This document shows positions 36,484 through 44,196 of a stretch of 64,000 nt of DNA, piece after piece. Below the pieces are notes generated by a model. That model saw nothing but the letters and a program-made list of their open reading frames with translations, did no database searches and had not been told where the DNA came from. The position numbers and the translations under genes are program-made. This DNA comes from Actinacidiphila yanglinensis (lineage in GTDB: Bacteria; Actinomycetota; Actinomycetes; Streptomycetales; Streptomycetaceae), in the NCBI RefSeq assembly GCF_900107965.1, contig NZ_FNVU01000008.1:62001-126000 (forward strand), read 5' to 3'. Every line of letters begins with the position of its first letter. Positions within the stretch are counted from its first letter, which is position 1.

Positions 36484-36690
36484 ATGCGCTGGTGCTCGCT
36501 CAACGCGGACGAGTCGCTGCTGTTCGACACGGACCTGCTGCGCGAATACGAACCGGCCCGCTCCGTCCTGGGCCTGAGCGACGAACGGCTCGCGGCGGTT
36601 GCTGCCGCCTCGATCACGGGTTCCGCCGCACCGAACGCGCTGAAGGAGGGTGCGGTGGAGCGGGTCGCCGCGTGGCTGCGTACGTCGTAA
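36484..36690 (+). pseudogene. C-terminal remnant of an adenosine deaminase
   Basis: The frame encodes WCSLNADESLLFDTDLLREY, then ARSVLGLSDERLAAVAAASI and SGSAAPNALKE-type sequence. This is the last ~65 residues of adenosine deaminase family enzymes, where the consensus is (V)SLNTDDPxLFGTDLxxEY...; the second catalytic Asp of the DD pair is Glu here (ADES). The rest of the barrel, including the zinc-binding His motifs, is absent upstream, where the sequence is low-complexity GCG repeats. It is best read as a 5'-deleted relic rather than a working gene. Confidence 0.6.
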
Positions 36691-36754
36691 CCCTGCCCAT
36701 CGAGCAGGCGGTTGACGGGCACCCGTCCTTGCTCCCCACGAACAGCCGGAGCCG

Positions 36755-36796
36755 CCTCCCGGCCGCACCCGGCTTTCATCGGGTGCGGCCGGGAGG
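36755..36796. terminator. Perfect 16-bp hairpin
   Basis: CCTCCCGGCCGCACCC and GGGTGCGGCCGGGAGG flank a 10-base loop. It lies between the deaminase relic and the end of the ECF sigma operon, and can stop transcription from either side. Confidence 0.75.
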
Positions 36797-36843
36797 TGAG
36801 GGGTGCGAAGGAGCCCGTCACATGAAAGCGGCGTCGGGCCGGC

Positions 36844-37755
36844 TTACTTGTGGTTGCCGGTGAGCTCCGCGTCCTTCTCCTGGTTGTAGATCTCCTTGCC
36901 GGCCGCGTTGTAGGCGTGGACGTACGGGTTCGGCATCGCGGAGAAATGATGGGTGGCGGACGCCCCGGTGGAGAAGGCTGCGGTGTAGAGGAATGCGCCA
37001 CCCGCCATGACCGCCGGGTACTCCTTCGGGTTGTCGCCGTAGCTGATGGTGATCTTGGCGACGCCCGAGGCGTAGTGCCCCGCACCGACCGAGACGTACC
37101 TGCCTTGGCCGGCCGGTTCGCCGATGGAGTCGAAGTACTCGACGATGTGGCCCGTCCCCCACAGGCGGTTGTTGATGAAGGTCGGCGGCACGTCCTGGCT
37201 GGTGCCCCGATTGCCCTTGGTCTCGCACTGCACGTACTGGCCTGCGGAGTCGACGGCGATGACCGTGCCGTCCCAGTCCCGCGAGGCGACCGGTGTGCGG
37301 ACACCGATCACCGCGTGGTATCTCCGGGCGTCCGATCCGAGGCAGGAGGACAGGATCTTGGCGACGGTCCCTGCGTCGATCGGGGCCGTGGCCACGCTGG
37401 TGACGGTGGCGCCGCCGGGGGCAGGGGCCGAGGAGGGCGCCGAGCCGGTCCCGCCCGACGAGGAGGCCCGCGTCGGGCTCGGACCCGGTGACGTCGCAGC
37501 GCTGCTCGGGCTGCCGCCGCCGGCGGCCAGGACGGGTTTGGCGGCGGCGGTCCCCTGCCCGCCGAAGACGGCCACGGCCGCGATGCTCGCCGCCGCGACA
37601 CCGGTCGCGACAACCAGCGGCACCCCCCACCTGCGCGGCAGCGAAGCGTGCTTGTCCTCCGGGTCGATCTTCATCAGTAGCTCCTCTCGGATCCGCCGGT
37701 GGTCCGGCAGATCACGATCGGGAGGAGGCGTCGGAACACCCTGCGCGTCATTCAT
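36844..37755 (-). CDS. Single-pass membrane protein coupled to the ECF sigma factor (possible anti-sigma or sensor)
   Basis: 303 residues. ATG 37755 overlaps the sigma gene stop (ATGA). A cytoplasmic head of ~45 residues (HRRIREELLMKIDPEDKH) precedes one membrane segment (VPLVVATGVAAASIAAVAVFG), then a Ser/Pro/Gly-rich linker (to ~residue 115) and an external domain of ~185 residues with two cysteines (SSCLGSD and VQCETKG) that may form a disulfide. Topology and coupling resemble actinobacterial sigma-adjacent membrane proteins. No zinc-binding HxxxCxxC anti-sigma motif is present, so regulation of the sigma factor is inferred from context. Confidence 0.75.
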   Translation of the reverse strand: MNDAQGVPTPPPDRDLPDHRRIREELLMKIDPEDKHASLPRRWGVPLVVATGVAAASIAAVAVFGGQGTAAAKPVLAAGGGSPSSAATSPGPSPTRASSSGGTGSAPSSAPAPGGATVTSVATAPIDAGTVAKILSSCLGSDARRYHAVIGVRTPVASRDWDGTVIAVDSAGQYVQCETKGNRGTSQDVPPTFINNRLWGTGHIVEYFDSIGEPAGQGRYVSVGAGHYASGVAKITISYGDNPKEYPAVMAGGAFLYTAAFSTGASATHHFSAMPNPYVHAYNAAGKEIYNQEKDAELTGNHK

Positions 37756-38399
37756 CGTGCGACCTCCTCCGCAGTGACGGGTTTCTTCGAACTGGACGAC
37801 GTCGCCGCCGTGGGTTTGCCGGAGAGGTCGGCACCCAGCCTGCGCCGTGCCCGGTGCAGCCTCGACTTCACGGTTCCGACCGCCACTCCCAGCGCCGCCG
37901 CGGCCGCCTGCTGATCCAGGCCGGACCACATGCACAGCTCGACGACCTCGCGCTCGTGGCGCGGGAGCCGGGCCAGCGCGCGATGGACCTGGGACATCCG
38001 ACGCTCGTCGTCGACCAGTCCGGCGACACGGTCGGCGTGGTCGCCCACGGGTTCGTCATGCGAGACGAGCCGGTACAGCAGCGCCTCTGCCCGCCGCAAC
38101 CGCCGTCTGGTGTTCGACAGCAGGCGATCGGCGATCCCGAGCAGCCACGGCAGAGCCGAATCACGGTCCAGCACGGTCTCCGACCGCCGACGCCACGCAT
38201 GGAGGAAGACGGTCGCCGTGAGATCCTCCGCCTCGGACCAGTCGGCCGTCCGCCGGAACGCGTAGTTGTAGACGGTCTTCGCATGACGGTCGAAGATCCG
38301 GCCGAACGCCTCCCGGTCGCCGTCGACTGCCCGTGCCCACAACTGCCGGTCGGAGATCCCTCCCCCGGGTGCGGTGGGAACAGCGTCGTTCAGTTCCAT
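37752..38399 (-). CDS. ECF-type RNA polymerase sigma factor
   Basis: 215 residues from ATG 38399. Region 2 is clear (LWARAVDGDREAFGRIFDRH, then YNYAFRRTADWSEAEDLTATVFLHAWRRR), as is region 4 (ALARLPRHEREVVELCMWSGLDQQAAAAALGVAVGTVKSRLHRARRRL split across helices). The C-terminal ~20 residues are a Ser/Lys-rich tail. It resembles the two-domain sigma factors that pair with a downstream membrane protein. Its target promoters and inducing signal are unknown. Confidence 0.9.
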   Translation of the reverse strand: MELNDAVPTAPGGGISDRQLWARAVDGDREAFGRIFDRHAKTVYNYAFRRTADWSEAEDLTATVFLHAWRRRSETVLDRDSALPWLLGIADRLLSNTRRRLRRAEALLYRLVSHDEPVGDHADRVAGLVDDERRMSQVHRALARLPRHEREVVELCMWSGLDQQAAAAALGVAVGTVKSRLHRARRRLGADLSGKPTAATSSSSKKPVTAEEVAR

Positions 38400-38514
38400 G
38401 CCCTGTATGTGTCCGGCACCCGGCCGAAGGTTCCCGCCGTTCTCGTACCCGTGACACGAGCCGTCGGTGGGGCTGCCGGAGCCGGGGCGAGGCTGCGTGG
38501 GTCGCGGGGCTGTT

Positions 38515-38703
38515 TCAGGGCGTCAGGTTCGTGAGGACGGACACGCCCAGTGCGAGCAGGGCCAGGGCCTTGGCCACCTCCGTGGCCACGTGGAGGTGGC
38601 GGGCACGGGAGCGCGGGAGCTCTTCCCCGGCCAGCACCCGGCCGCACCGCGGCGGCGTGGTGGGTCTGCGGGAACGCCGTCGGTTCACCGTACGCGCCGT
38701 CAC
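38515..38703 (-). CDS. Possible small membrane-anchored protein (62 residues)
   Basis: A GTG-started frame with an Arg-rich front half and a C-terminal hydrophobic segment (VAKALALLALGVSVLTNLTP). It sits alone in the 424-base gap between the sigma gene and the next secreted protein, with no clear Shine-Dalgarno. The hydrophobic tail is the only sign of function. I see nothing else in this gap. Confidence 0.25.
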   Translation of the reverse strand: MTARTVNRRRSRRPTTPPRCGRVLAGEELPRSRARHLHVATEVAKALALLALGVSVLTNLTP

Positions 38704-38823
38704 CTCCGGGTCGGGCGGCGTCGGACCGCGTCGGGCATGTCCCTCCGGAGGATCCCGCTGCGCCCGCTGCCGGCGTACGGATCACGGCGGCAGCGGACGC
38801 AACGGGCGCGCGGCGGGAGGGTG

Positions 38824-40275
38824 TCAGCCGGTCAGGGCCGCGCGCAGGTCACTCACCGGAAGGTCGAACACGATCCGCTGCCGTACCGGGTCGCTGGTGG
38901 GCCACTTGCCGTCCTTGTCGGCGGCCCACTCCGTCTGCACCCACGCCCGGCTCTGGTCGGACATGTACGTCATCCCCTCGGTGTGCTGCGCCCAGGTGCC
39001 CTGCCCGGTCGCGCTGCCGCCGGTGGACGTAGAGACGTGGGCCGCGGTCTGCGCGCCGGTGGCCGGCAACGGCACCCGCCAGGGCAGGCCCCGGGCCTGC
39101 GGTGATCCGAGGGCGTCGGCGGTGTAGATGACCTTCTCGCCGTTCTCGGTCTGGTCGAGGGTGCCCTGGATGCCGATGATGTCGGTGTCGTACACGTCGA
39201 GCGGGGCGGCGGTGCCCGAGCTGTTCACCGCGAGGGGCATGGCGTCGCCGGCCGGGGCGAGCTGGTACCGCCAGATCCGGGAGGTCGCGTCGGTGGCGCC
39301 GCTGGAGACCCACTCGTTGGCGACCAGGGTGTACGGGCTGCTGGAGCGGTCCATCGACAGCCCGTCGAAGCACGGCAGGCGGCCGTCGCTGTGGTCGGTG
39401 TAGTTGCAGGACGCGTCGACGCTGTACGACCCGATCGCCGGCCAGAAGTACTGGTAGCCGTCCGCGGACGTCTCGCTGCCGTCGTGGCCGATCCAGGAGG
39501 CGTCGGTGTTGGCCTGGTAGATGTGCTGGGTCGAGAAGACGTAGATGGCGTTGTGGTGCGCGTCCCCGTCGAGCGACGCGGTGATCAGGAGTTTGTCGCC
39601 CCACCAGACCATGCCGCCCATGTGGGACCCGAAGCGGGCGAAGTCGGTGCCGCCGTCGGTGGGGATGACGGGCAGCACCCAGCGGTAGCCGTCCTTGTTC
39701 GCCGACCCCGCGGTCTCGTTGATCAGCGCGAGGCGCCCCATCGCGGGTGAGGTGTTTGCGCTCCCCCATCCCGACACGACGACACGGTCGGTGCCCCACA
39801 GCCCGTCGCCGTCGGCGTCGCCCGAGGAGGTCATGCCCTGCGGCGACCAGTACTGCGTGGTGGCGTCGCCCTCGTCCCAGCAGTAGGTGCTGTCCGCCGC
39901 GACCGTGGGCGTGCTGGGCGCGGTCGCGGCCTCGGAGCTGGTGCACGCGCTGCTGCCGATGGCGTGCAGGTGGTGGTTCACCGTGTTCACGACGGTATCG
40001 ACGCTGGTGTTGGTGAAGGTGGCGTCCATCGCCGACACCGTGGCGTCCGAGACCGGGTGCACGCTGAGTTGGAGCCGCGCGGCAGCGGCGGCGGAGGCGC
40101 GGGTAGCGGCTCCCGGCGTGGTGGCCGACGCGGGGGTGGCCGCGGCGGTGGACACCCGCGGCGCCTGCCCCGACGAGGCCGCGTCCCGCACGCCCGAGGT
40201 CGCGCCGGCCGGCGTCAGCGTCACCGCGCCCAGCGCGAGCGCGGCGATCCCGACGGCCATGAGCCGGCCGCCCAT
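38824..40275 (-). CDS. Secreted protein of unknown function, probable beta-propeller-like fold
   Basis: 483 residues from ATG 40275; a signal peptide is clear (GGRLMAVGIAALALGAVTLTPAGATS). A TTG about 13 codons earlier, after a GAGG, could extend the basic region. An Ala/Thr-rich linker is followed by repeating aromatic/Gly strands with similar spacing (VVVSGWGSANTSPAMGRLALIN, GMVWWGDKLLITASLD, YTLVANEWVSSGA, GEKVIYTADALG), which suggests a propeller. Four cysteines (SACTSS, TYCWDEG, ASCNYTD, LPCFDG) probably form disulfides. I do not recognise a family; similar orphans are common in streptomycetes. Confidence 0.75.
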   Translation of the reverse strand: MGGRLMAVGIAALALGAVTLTPAGATSGVRDAASSGQAPRVSTAAATPASATTPGAATRASAAAAARLQLSVHPVSDATVSAMDATFTNTSVDTVVNTVNHHLHAIGSSACTSSEAATAPSTPTVAADSTYCWDEGDATTQYWSPQGMTSSGDADGDGLWGTDRVVVSGWGSANTSPAMGRLALINETAGSANKDGYRWVLPVIPTDGGTDFARFGSHMGGMVWWGDKLLITASLDGDAHHNAIYVFSTQHIYQANTDASWIGHDGSETSADGYQYFWPAIGSYSVDASCNYTDHSDGRLPCFDGLSMDRSSSPYTLVANEWVSSGATDATSRIWRYQLAPAGDAMPLAVNSSGTAAPLDVYDTDIIGIQGTLDQTENGEKVIYTADALGSPQARGLPWRVPLPATGAQTAAHVSTSTGGSATGQGTWAQHTEGMTYMSDQSRAWVQTEWAADKDGKWPTSDPVRQRIVFDLPVSDLRAALTG

Positions 40276-40743
40276 CCGCCACCCCCGGCCCCGCCTTGCG
40301 CGTCCAGCCGTCAATGCCCCCGCCTCAGCCTGAGTTGGCGTCCGTCCTGGTCCCCTGAACTCGCCGTGGTTCCTCCGCACGGTGCCCCCGTCTCCGTCGC
40401 CGCCGCCGAACAGGCGCCGACGACGCCCGTGCACGGCGTGAACTCCGCTTGATGTGGAGCGAGTCAGTGTAGGCCACCAGCGGAGGGACGGGACCGTACG
40501 TGCGCAGCAACGGAGTTGAGGGTCCTGGGACCGCAGGGTCCGGTGATGCGCGCTCCGCACTTCGTGGTGGTCGCAGCATCCGTCCAGCGTGACGACGACG
40601 GAGTACTGAGAGCACACATCCTGCGTATCGCCGATGGGACGGGCAGCACCGGGTCCGACGGGCTCCGGCGCCCTCGGGTGTCGAGCCGCCGGGCGTACGG
40701 CCCGCGATGGCATCCGCCCGATGCACGCGGCAAGATACCGGGC
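40276..40743. other. Divergent intergenic region
   Basis: 468 bases between the secreted protein (minus) and the hypothetical gene at 40744 (plus). Base composition is mixed, with an AGTGTA stretch near 40466 that could be a minus-strand -10 box (TACACT). No dyad or credible small gene was found. Confidence 0.4.
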
Positions 40744-41733
40744 ATGGACGAGGGGGTGGCGGCGGTCCTCGCGGCATGCGTCGCGGGGGCCGCGGGGGCC
40801 GTAGGTGCAGCGGTGGGGGCGAGGGCCGCGGGCCGCGCCGCACGCGAACAGGCGGCGCACGAGCAGGCGTTACGGGCCGTGGGCGCGGCGATCGACGCGA
40901 TCGATGTCGCGTGCAACGCCTTTCACCAGAAGGGATACGTGGCGATACAGGCGGCGCTCCATTTCGAGGCGGCGGTGGTCGACGGGCAGGAGAGCGCCGC
41001 GCTGGAACTGGCCTTCCGCGCCTGCGTGGGCGAGGCCGTGGCCGCGACCCACGAGGTGAGATGGTGCCACGCCGCTCTGGAGGAGCCGGCACGGGAGTGG
41101 TGCGAGGCGATCTCGCTGATCGGGATGGCCATGCGCGCCCTGCGAGCGGTCAACGGCGCGGTGCACGACCCCGATTCGCCCGAGTACCGGCGGTGGAAGC
41201 GGGCCTGGCTGCTGGAGAAGGAGGCCCTGCACGCCTTCCAGCGGGCCGTCGGGGACGCGAAAGAGCGCGCAGGTGGTCCCGTCGTGAGCGTGCCGAACGG
41301 TCCCTGCGGTGGCGGGTGGACGCAAGGCCAGGGGTACGCGCGCCGGGATGGTGCAGCCGGGGCGCCGCCGCCCCGTTCCGTGGGGCCCGAGGTGGGGCGT
41401 CAGGCGCCGGATGGGAAGAAGCGGCCCGCGCTCGGGTGGTCCTGGGCGCCGTCCACGCAGATGTTCGCGCCGTTCACGCCGCCGGCCCGGGGCGAGAGCA
41501 GGAAGCAGGCGACATCCGCCACCTCCTGGAGATCGACCAGCCGGCCGGCGGGGAAGTCGTCGCGGGCGAAGGCCTCGAACTGGTCGGGGCGGTTGTCGCG
41601 GAACCAGGCCCAGCCGCCGCCCTCGAACATCACCGAACCCGGGCTGAGCGCGTTGACGCGGATGTTGCGCGGCCCGAGTTCCTGGCCCAGCGTGGCGGCG
41701 AGGTGGATCTCCGCGGCCTTCGCCGACGCGTAG
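40744..41733 (+). CDS. Hypothetical protein with N-terminal membrane segment; in-frame TTA codon; doubtful 3' half
   Basis: From ATG 40744 the first ~25 residues are hydrophobic and Ala/Gly-rich (VAAVLAACVAGAAGAVGAAVG), followed by a helical region to about residue 178 with plausible coding character (AIDAIDVACNAFHQKGYVAIQ; EYRRWKRAWLLEKEALHAFQ). Beyond ~41275 the composition becomes non-coding-like and the frame runs 334 bases antisense into the SDR gene. The real protein may therefore have ended earlier and lost its stop by a small indel. A TTA codon lies at 40870-40872. No family is recognised. Confidence 0.5.
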   Translation: MDEGVAAVLAACVAGAAGAVGAAVGARAAGRAAREQAAHEQALRAVGAAIDAIDVACNAFHQKGYVAIQAALHFEAAVVDGQESAALELAFRACVGEAVAATHEVRWCHAALEEPAREWCEAISLIGMAMRALRAVNGAVHDPDSPEYRRWKRAWLLEKEALHAFQRAVGDAKERAGGPVVSVPNGPCGGGWTQGQGYARRDGAAGAPPPRSVGPEVGRQAPDGKKRPALGWSWAPSTQMFAPFTPPARGESRKQATSATSWRSTSRPAGKSSRAKASNWSGRLSRNQAQPPPSNITEPGLSALTRMLRGPSSWPSVAARWISAAFADA

Positions 41734-42167
41734 GACGACTTGGGGCCGGGCTTCCACCCGGTGATCGACGCGACCACCAGCGCGCTGCCCCCGCCCCGCC
41801 CCTCGAAGTGCGGCACCGCGGCGCGCACGGCGTGGGCGGCGTGCAGGACGTTCACCTGGTAGGTGCGCAGCCAGTCCTCGGGGGTGGAGTCCAGCAGCCC
41901 TCCGCCGTGGGCACCGCCGGCGTTGGCCACGAGCAGGTCGAGTCCGCCCATCCGCTCCGCGGCCTCGTCGACCGCGCGGCCGAGCGCGTCGGGATCGGTG
42001 ACGTCGGCCTGGACGCCGGGCAGCCCGCACTCCTTCAGCCGTTCGGGATCCCGGCCGCAGACGGTGACCTCCACGCCCTCCTTCTGCAACGCCAGGCCGA
42101 TGGCCAGCCCGATGCCGCCGCTTCCACCGGTGATGAAGGCCGTCCGCCCCGCGAGTCCCAGATCCAT
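41400..42167 (-). CDS. Short-chain dehydrogenase/reductase
   Basis: 255 residues from ATG 42167. The Rossmann motif is TGGSGGIGLAIG, the NNAG equivalent is VANAGGAHGG, and the catalytic Ser/Tyr/Lys are in VVASITGWKP and SSYASAKAA. The PG motif is NALSPGSVMFEG. The substrate loop after this is long and aromatic (GWAWFRDNRPDQFEAFARDDF). It follows a TetR regulator on the same strand by 111 bases and is likely co-transcribed and self-controlled through the palindrome upstream of that regulator. Confidence 0.9.
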   Translation of the reverse strand: MDLGLAGRTAFITGGSGGIGLAIGLALQKEGVEVTVCGRDPERLKECGLPGVQADVTDPDALGRAVDEAAERMGGLDLLVANAGGAHGGGLLDSTPEDWLRTYQVNVLHAAHAVRAAVPHFEGRGGGSALVVASITGWKPGPKSSYASAKAAEIHLAATLGQELGPRNIRVNALSPGSVMFEGGGWAWFRDNRPDQFEAFARDDFPAGRLVDLQEVADVACFLLSPRAGGVNGANICVDGAQDHPSAGRFFPSGA

Positions 42168-42278
42168 GGGCGCAGCCTGTCAGCAGAGCGCGGAACGATC
42201 AAGGGTCGTCCGCAGGCGGACGGTCCGCGGGGGCGCGGGGTGGCGGATCCCGCGGGGACGCCGGCCCGCGAGGTCGCC

Positions 42279-42899
42279 TCAGGCCCCTACGGGGACGTCC
42301 TGCGGCGCGCGGGCGCCCAGCAGCGCCAGGCAGTTCGCCCACAGAGCGTCCAGCCGGCGGGTGTTGTTGTAGAGCTTGGCGAAGAGCACTTGGCCCTCCA
42401 GCTGGGCGACGACCGAGCGCGCGGCCTCCCGGTCGTCGGTGGCGGTGATGTCACCGCGCTCGCGGGCCTCGCCGACGACCGACTCGACCATGTCCACCTG
42501 GGCGTCGAAGACCTGCTGGAGCCGGATCCGGATGGGCTCGGTCTGGTTGCTCAGCTCCAGCGTCAGGTTGCCGAACATGCACCCGGACACGGTGCCGCAG
42601 CTGCGCTGGCCGGAGCGCTGGGCGTGCTCGGTCTCCTCGAACAGCTGCCGCAGCCGCAGCAGCGGCTCCGCGTCCCCGCGCAGCACCCGGGCCCAGTCGC
42701 GCTCCTGCGCCGCCCACTGCTCGTCGATCACGGCGAGCGCCAGCGTCTCCTTGGACTCGAAGAAGTAGTAGAAGCTCCCCTTCGGCACGCCGGCGGCCTT
42801 GCAGATCTCGGCGACGCCCAGCGCGGAGTAGCCGCGCAGCTCGATGAGCGACTGCGCGGCGGCGAGGATCTTCTCCCGTGCCTCACTCGTACGTCCCAT
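42279..42899 (-). CDS. TetR/AcrR-family transcriptional regulator
   Basis: 206 residues from ATG 42899. The helix-turn-helix is canonical (REKILAAAQSLIELRGYSALGVAEICKAAGVPKGSFYYFF split over residues 7-46). The ligand domain contains GCMFGNLTLELSNQTEPIR, a pattern seen in AcuR/NemR-like regulators where the cysteines (SCGTVSGCMFG) may be redox or electrophile sensors. A perfect palindrome abuts the start codon, indicating autoregulation, probably with the SDR downstream. Confidence 0.9.
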   Translation of the reverse strand: MGRTSEAREKILAAAQSLIELRGYSALGVAEICKAAGVPKGSFYYFFESKETLALAVIDEQWAAQERDWARVLRGDAEPLLRLRQLFEETEHAQRSGQRSCGTVSGCMFGNLTLELSNQTEPIRIRLQQVFDAQVDMVESVVGEARERGDITATDDREAARSVVAQLEGQVLFAKLYNNTRRLDALWANCLALLGARAPQDVPVGA

Positions 42900-42920
42900 A
42901 CCGGTCAGTGTACGACCGGT
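42900..42920. promoter_or_regulatory. TetR operator palindrome
   Basis: ACCGGTC (42900-42906) and GACCGGT (42914-42920) are perfect 7-bp arms around a 7-base spacer, directly abutting the regulator start. Confidence 0.65.
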
Positions 42921-43014
42921 CGTCTACCCGTGGAAGCGGGTCACCGGTCAGCCGGCCGCCGGTCGGCTGACCGACGGCCGGCTGCGCGTCGGACGACCGC
43001 GGCCGGGTGCCCGC

Positions 43015-44145
43015 TCACGGCCGCGTGGGAGCCGGCCGGGCGGAGGGGCGCACCCGGTCGGGGGGGTGGATCGTGCCGCTGGTCCCGGTGAGCGGAAGGC
43101 CGCTGCGCCCGTGCCGGTCGGAGACGATCTCGGCGGCGATGGACAGCGCGGTCTCCTCCGGGCTGCGGGCCCCCAGGTCCAGTCCGAGCGGGCTGCGCAG
43201 CCGGGCCAGCCGGGTCTCGTCCAGCCCCACGGCCCGCAGCCGGGCCAGCCGGTCGTCGTGGGTGCGGCGCGACCCCATGGCGCCGACGTAGGCGACCGGC
43301 AGGCCCAGCGCGCGCTCCAGCAGGGGCACGTCGAACTTCGGGTCGTGGGTGAGGACGCAGATCACCGTCCGGGCGTCGACGTCGGCCGTGGCGAGGTAGC
43401 GGTGCGGCCAGTCCACCACCACCTCGACGCCCGCCGGGAAGCGGGCCGGCGTGGCGAAGACCGGGCGCGCGTCGCACACCGTGACGCGGTATCCCAGGAC
43501 CGAGCCCAGCCGGGCGAGCGCGGCGGCGACGTCGACCGCCCCGAACAGCAGCAGGCGGGGGGCGGGAACGCTGGATTCCACCAGCAGCCTCGTGGCGTGG
43601 CCCGGCCAGGGCACCAGGGGTCCCGTCGTGCCCGCGGCCAGGAGCTCGCGGGCCCGGTCGCCGGCGATCCGGTCGAGCTCCGCGGCGCCGAGGCTCCCCC
43701 GGTCCGGGTGGTCGGGGCGGACCACCAGCGCCCGGCCCGGCCCGGCGGCCGGATCGGCCACCGGGCGGACCAGCGCCACCCGCTCGCGCCGCGCCGCCGC
43801 GGCCAGGAACGCGACGATCTCCGGCCGGTCGGCGGGGACGATCCGCTCGATGAGCACCTCGACGGTCCCGCCGCAGGTCAGGCCGATGTCGAACAGGTCG
43901 TCGGTGGAGAAGCCGAAGCTCCGGACCAGCGGCCGGCCGTCGGCGAGGACGTCCGCGCACAGGTCGTAGACGGCTGCTTCCACGCAGCCGCCCGACACGC
44001 TGCCCACGGCCGTGCCCGCGCCGTCCACGGCGAGGGCCGCGCCCGGTCCGCGCGGCGTGCTGCCGCCCACCTGGGAGACCGTCGCGACCGCGAAGGGCTC
44101 CGCCCGCAGGCACCACCGGTGCAGTTCCTCAGCGATGTCCAGCAC
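43015..44145 (-). CDS. XdhC/CoxI-family molybdenum-cofactor maturation protein
   Basis: 376 residues from GTG 44145, with GGGAG upstream. The N-terminal XdhC domain is marked by ATVSQVGGSTPRGPGAALAV and GSVSGGCVEAAV. The C-terminal Rossmann domain is marked by RLLLFGAVDVAAALARLG and VICVLTHDPKFD, VAYVGAMGSRRTHDDR. XdhC proteins hold and sulfurate the molybdopterin-cytosine-dinucleotide cofactor and insert it into hydroxylases. It lies 51 bases after the hydroxylase large-subunit gene on the same strand, its evident client. Confidence 0.92.
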   Translation of the reverse strand: MLDIAEELHRWCLRAEPFAVATVSQVGGSTPRGPGAALAVDGAGTAVGSVSGGCVEAAVYDLCADVLADGRPLVRSFGFSTDDLFDIGLTCGGTVEVLIERIVPADRPEIVAFLAAAARRERVALVRPVADPAAGPGRALVVRPDHPDRGSLGAAELDRIAGDRARELLAAGTTGPLVPWPGHATRLLVESSVPAPRLLLFGAVDVAAALARLGSVLGYRVTVCDARPVFATPARFPAGVEVVVDWPHRYLATADVDARTVICVLTHDPKFDVPLLERALGLPVAYVGAMGSRRTHDDRLARLRAVGLDETRLARLRSPLGLDLGARSPEETALSIAAEIVSDRHGRSGLPLTGTSGTIHPPDRVRPSARPAPTRP

Positions 44146-44196
44146 GGCGCGGCGGCTCCCCTCGGTGCGGCGGCGGGAGGAGGAGGCGGGCGGCGG

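Noticed and set aside
40707-43091. Plus-strand 794-codon frame across the SDR and TetR genes
   Set aside because: Opposite strand of two well-supported genes; no recognisable domain.
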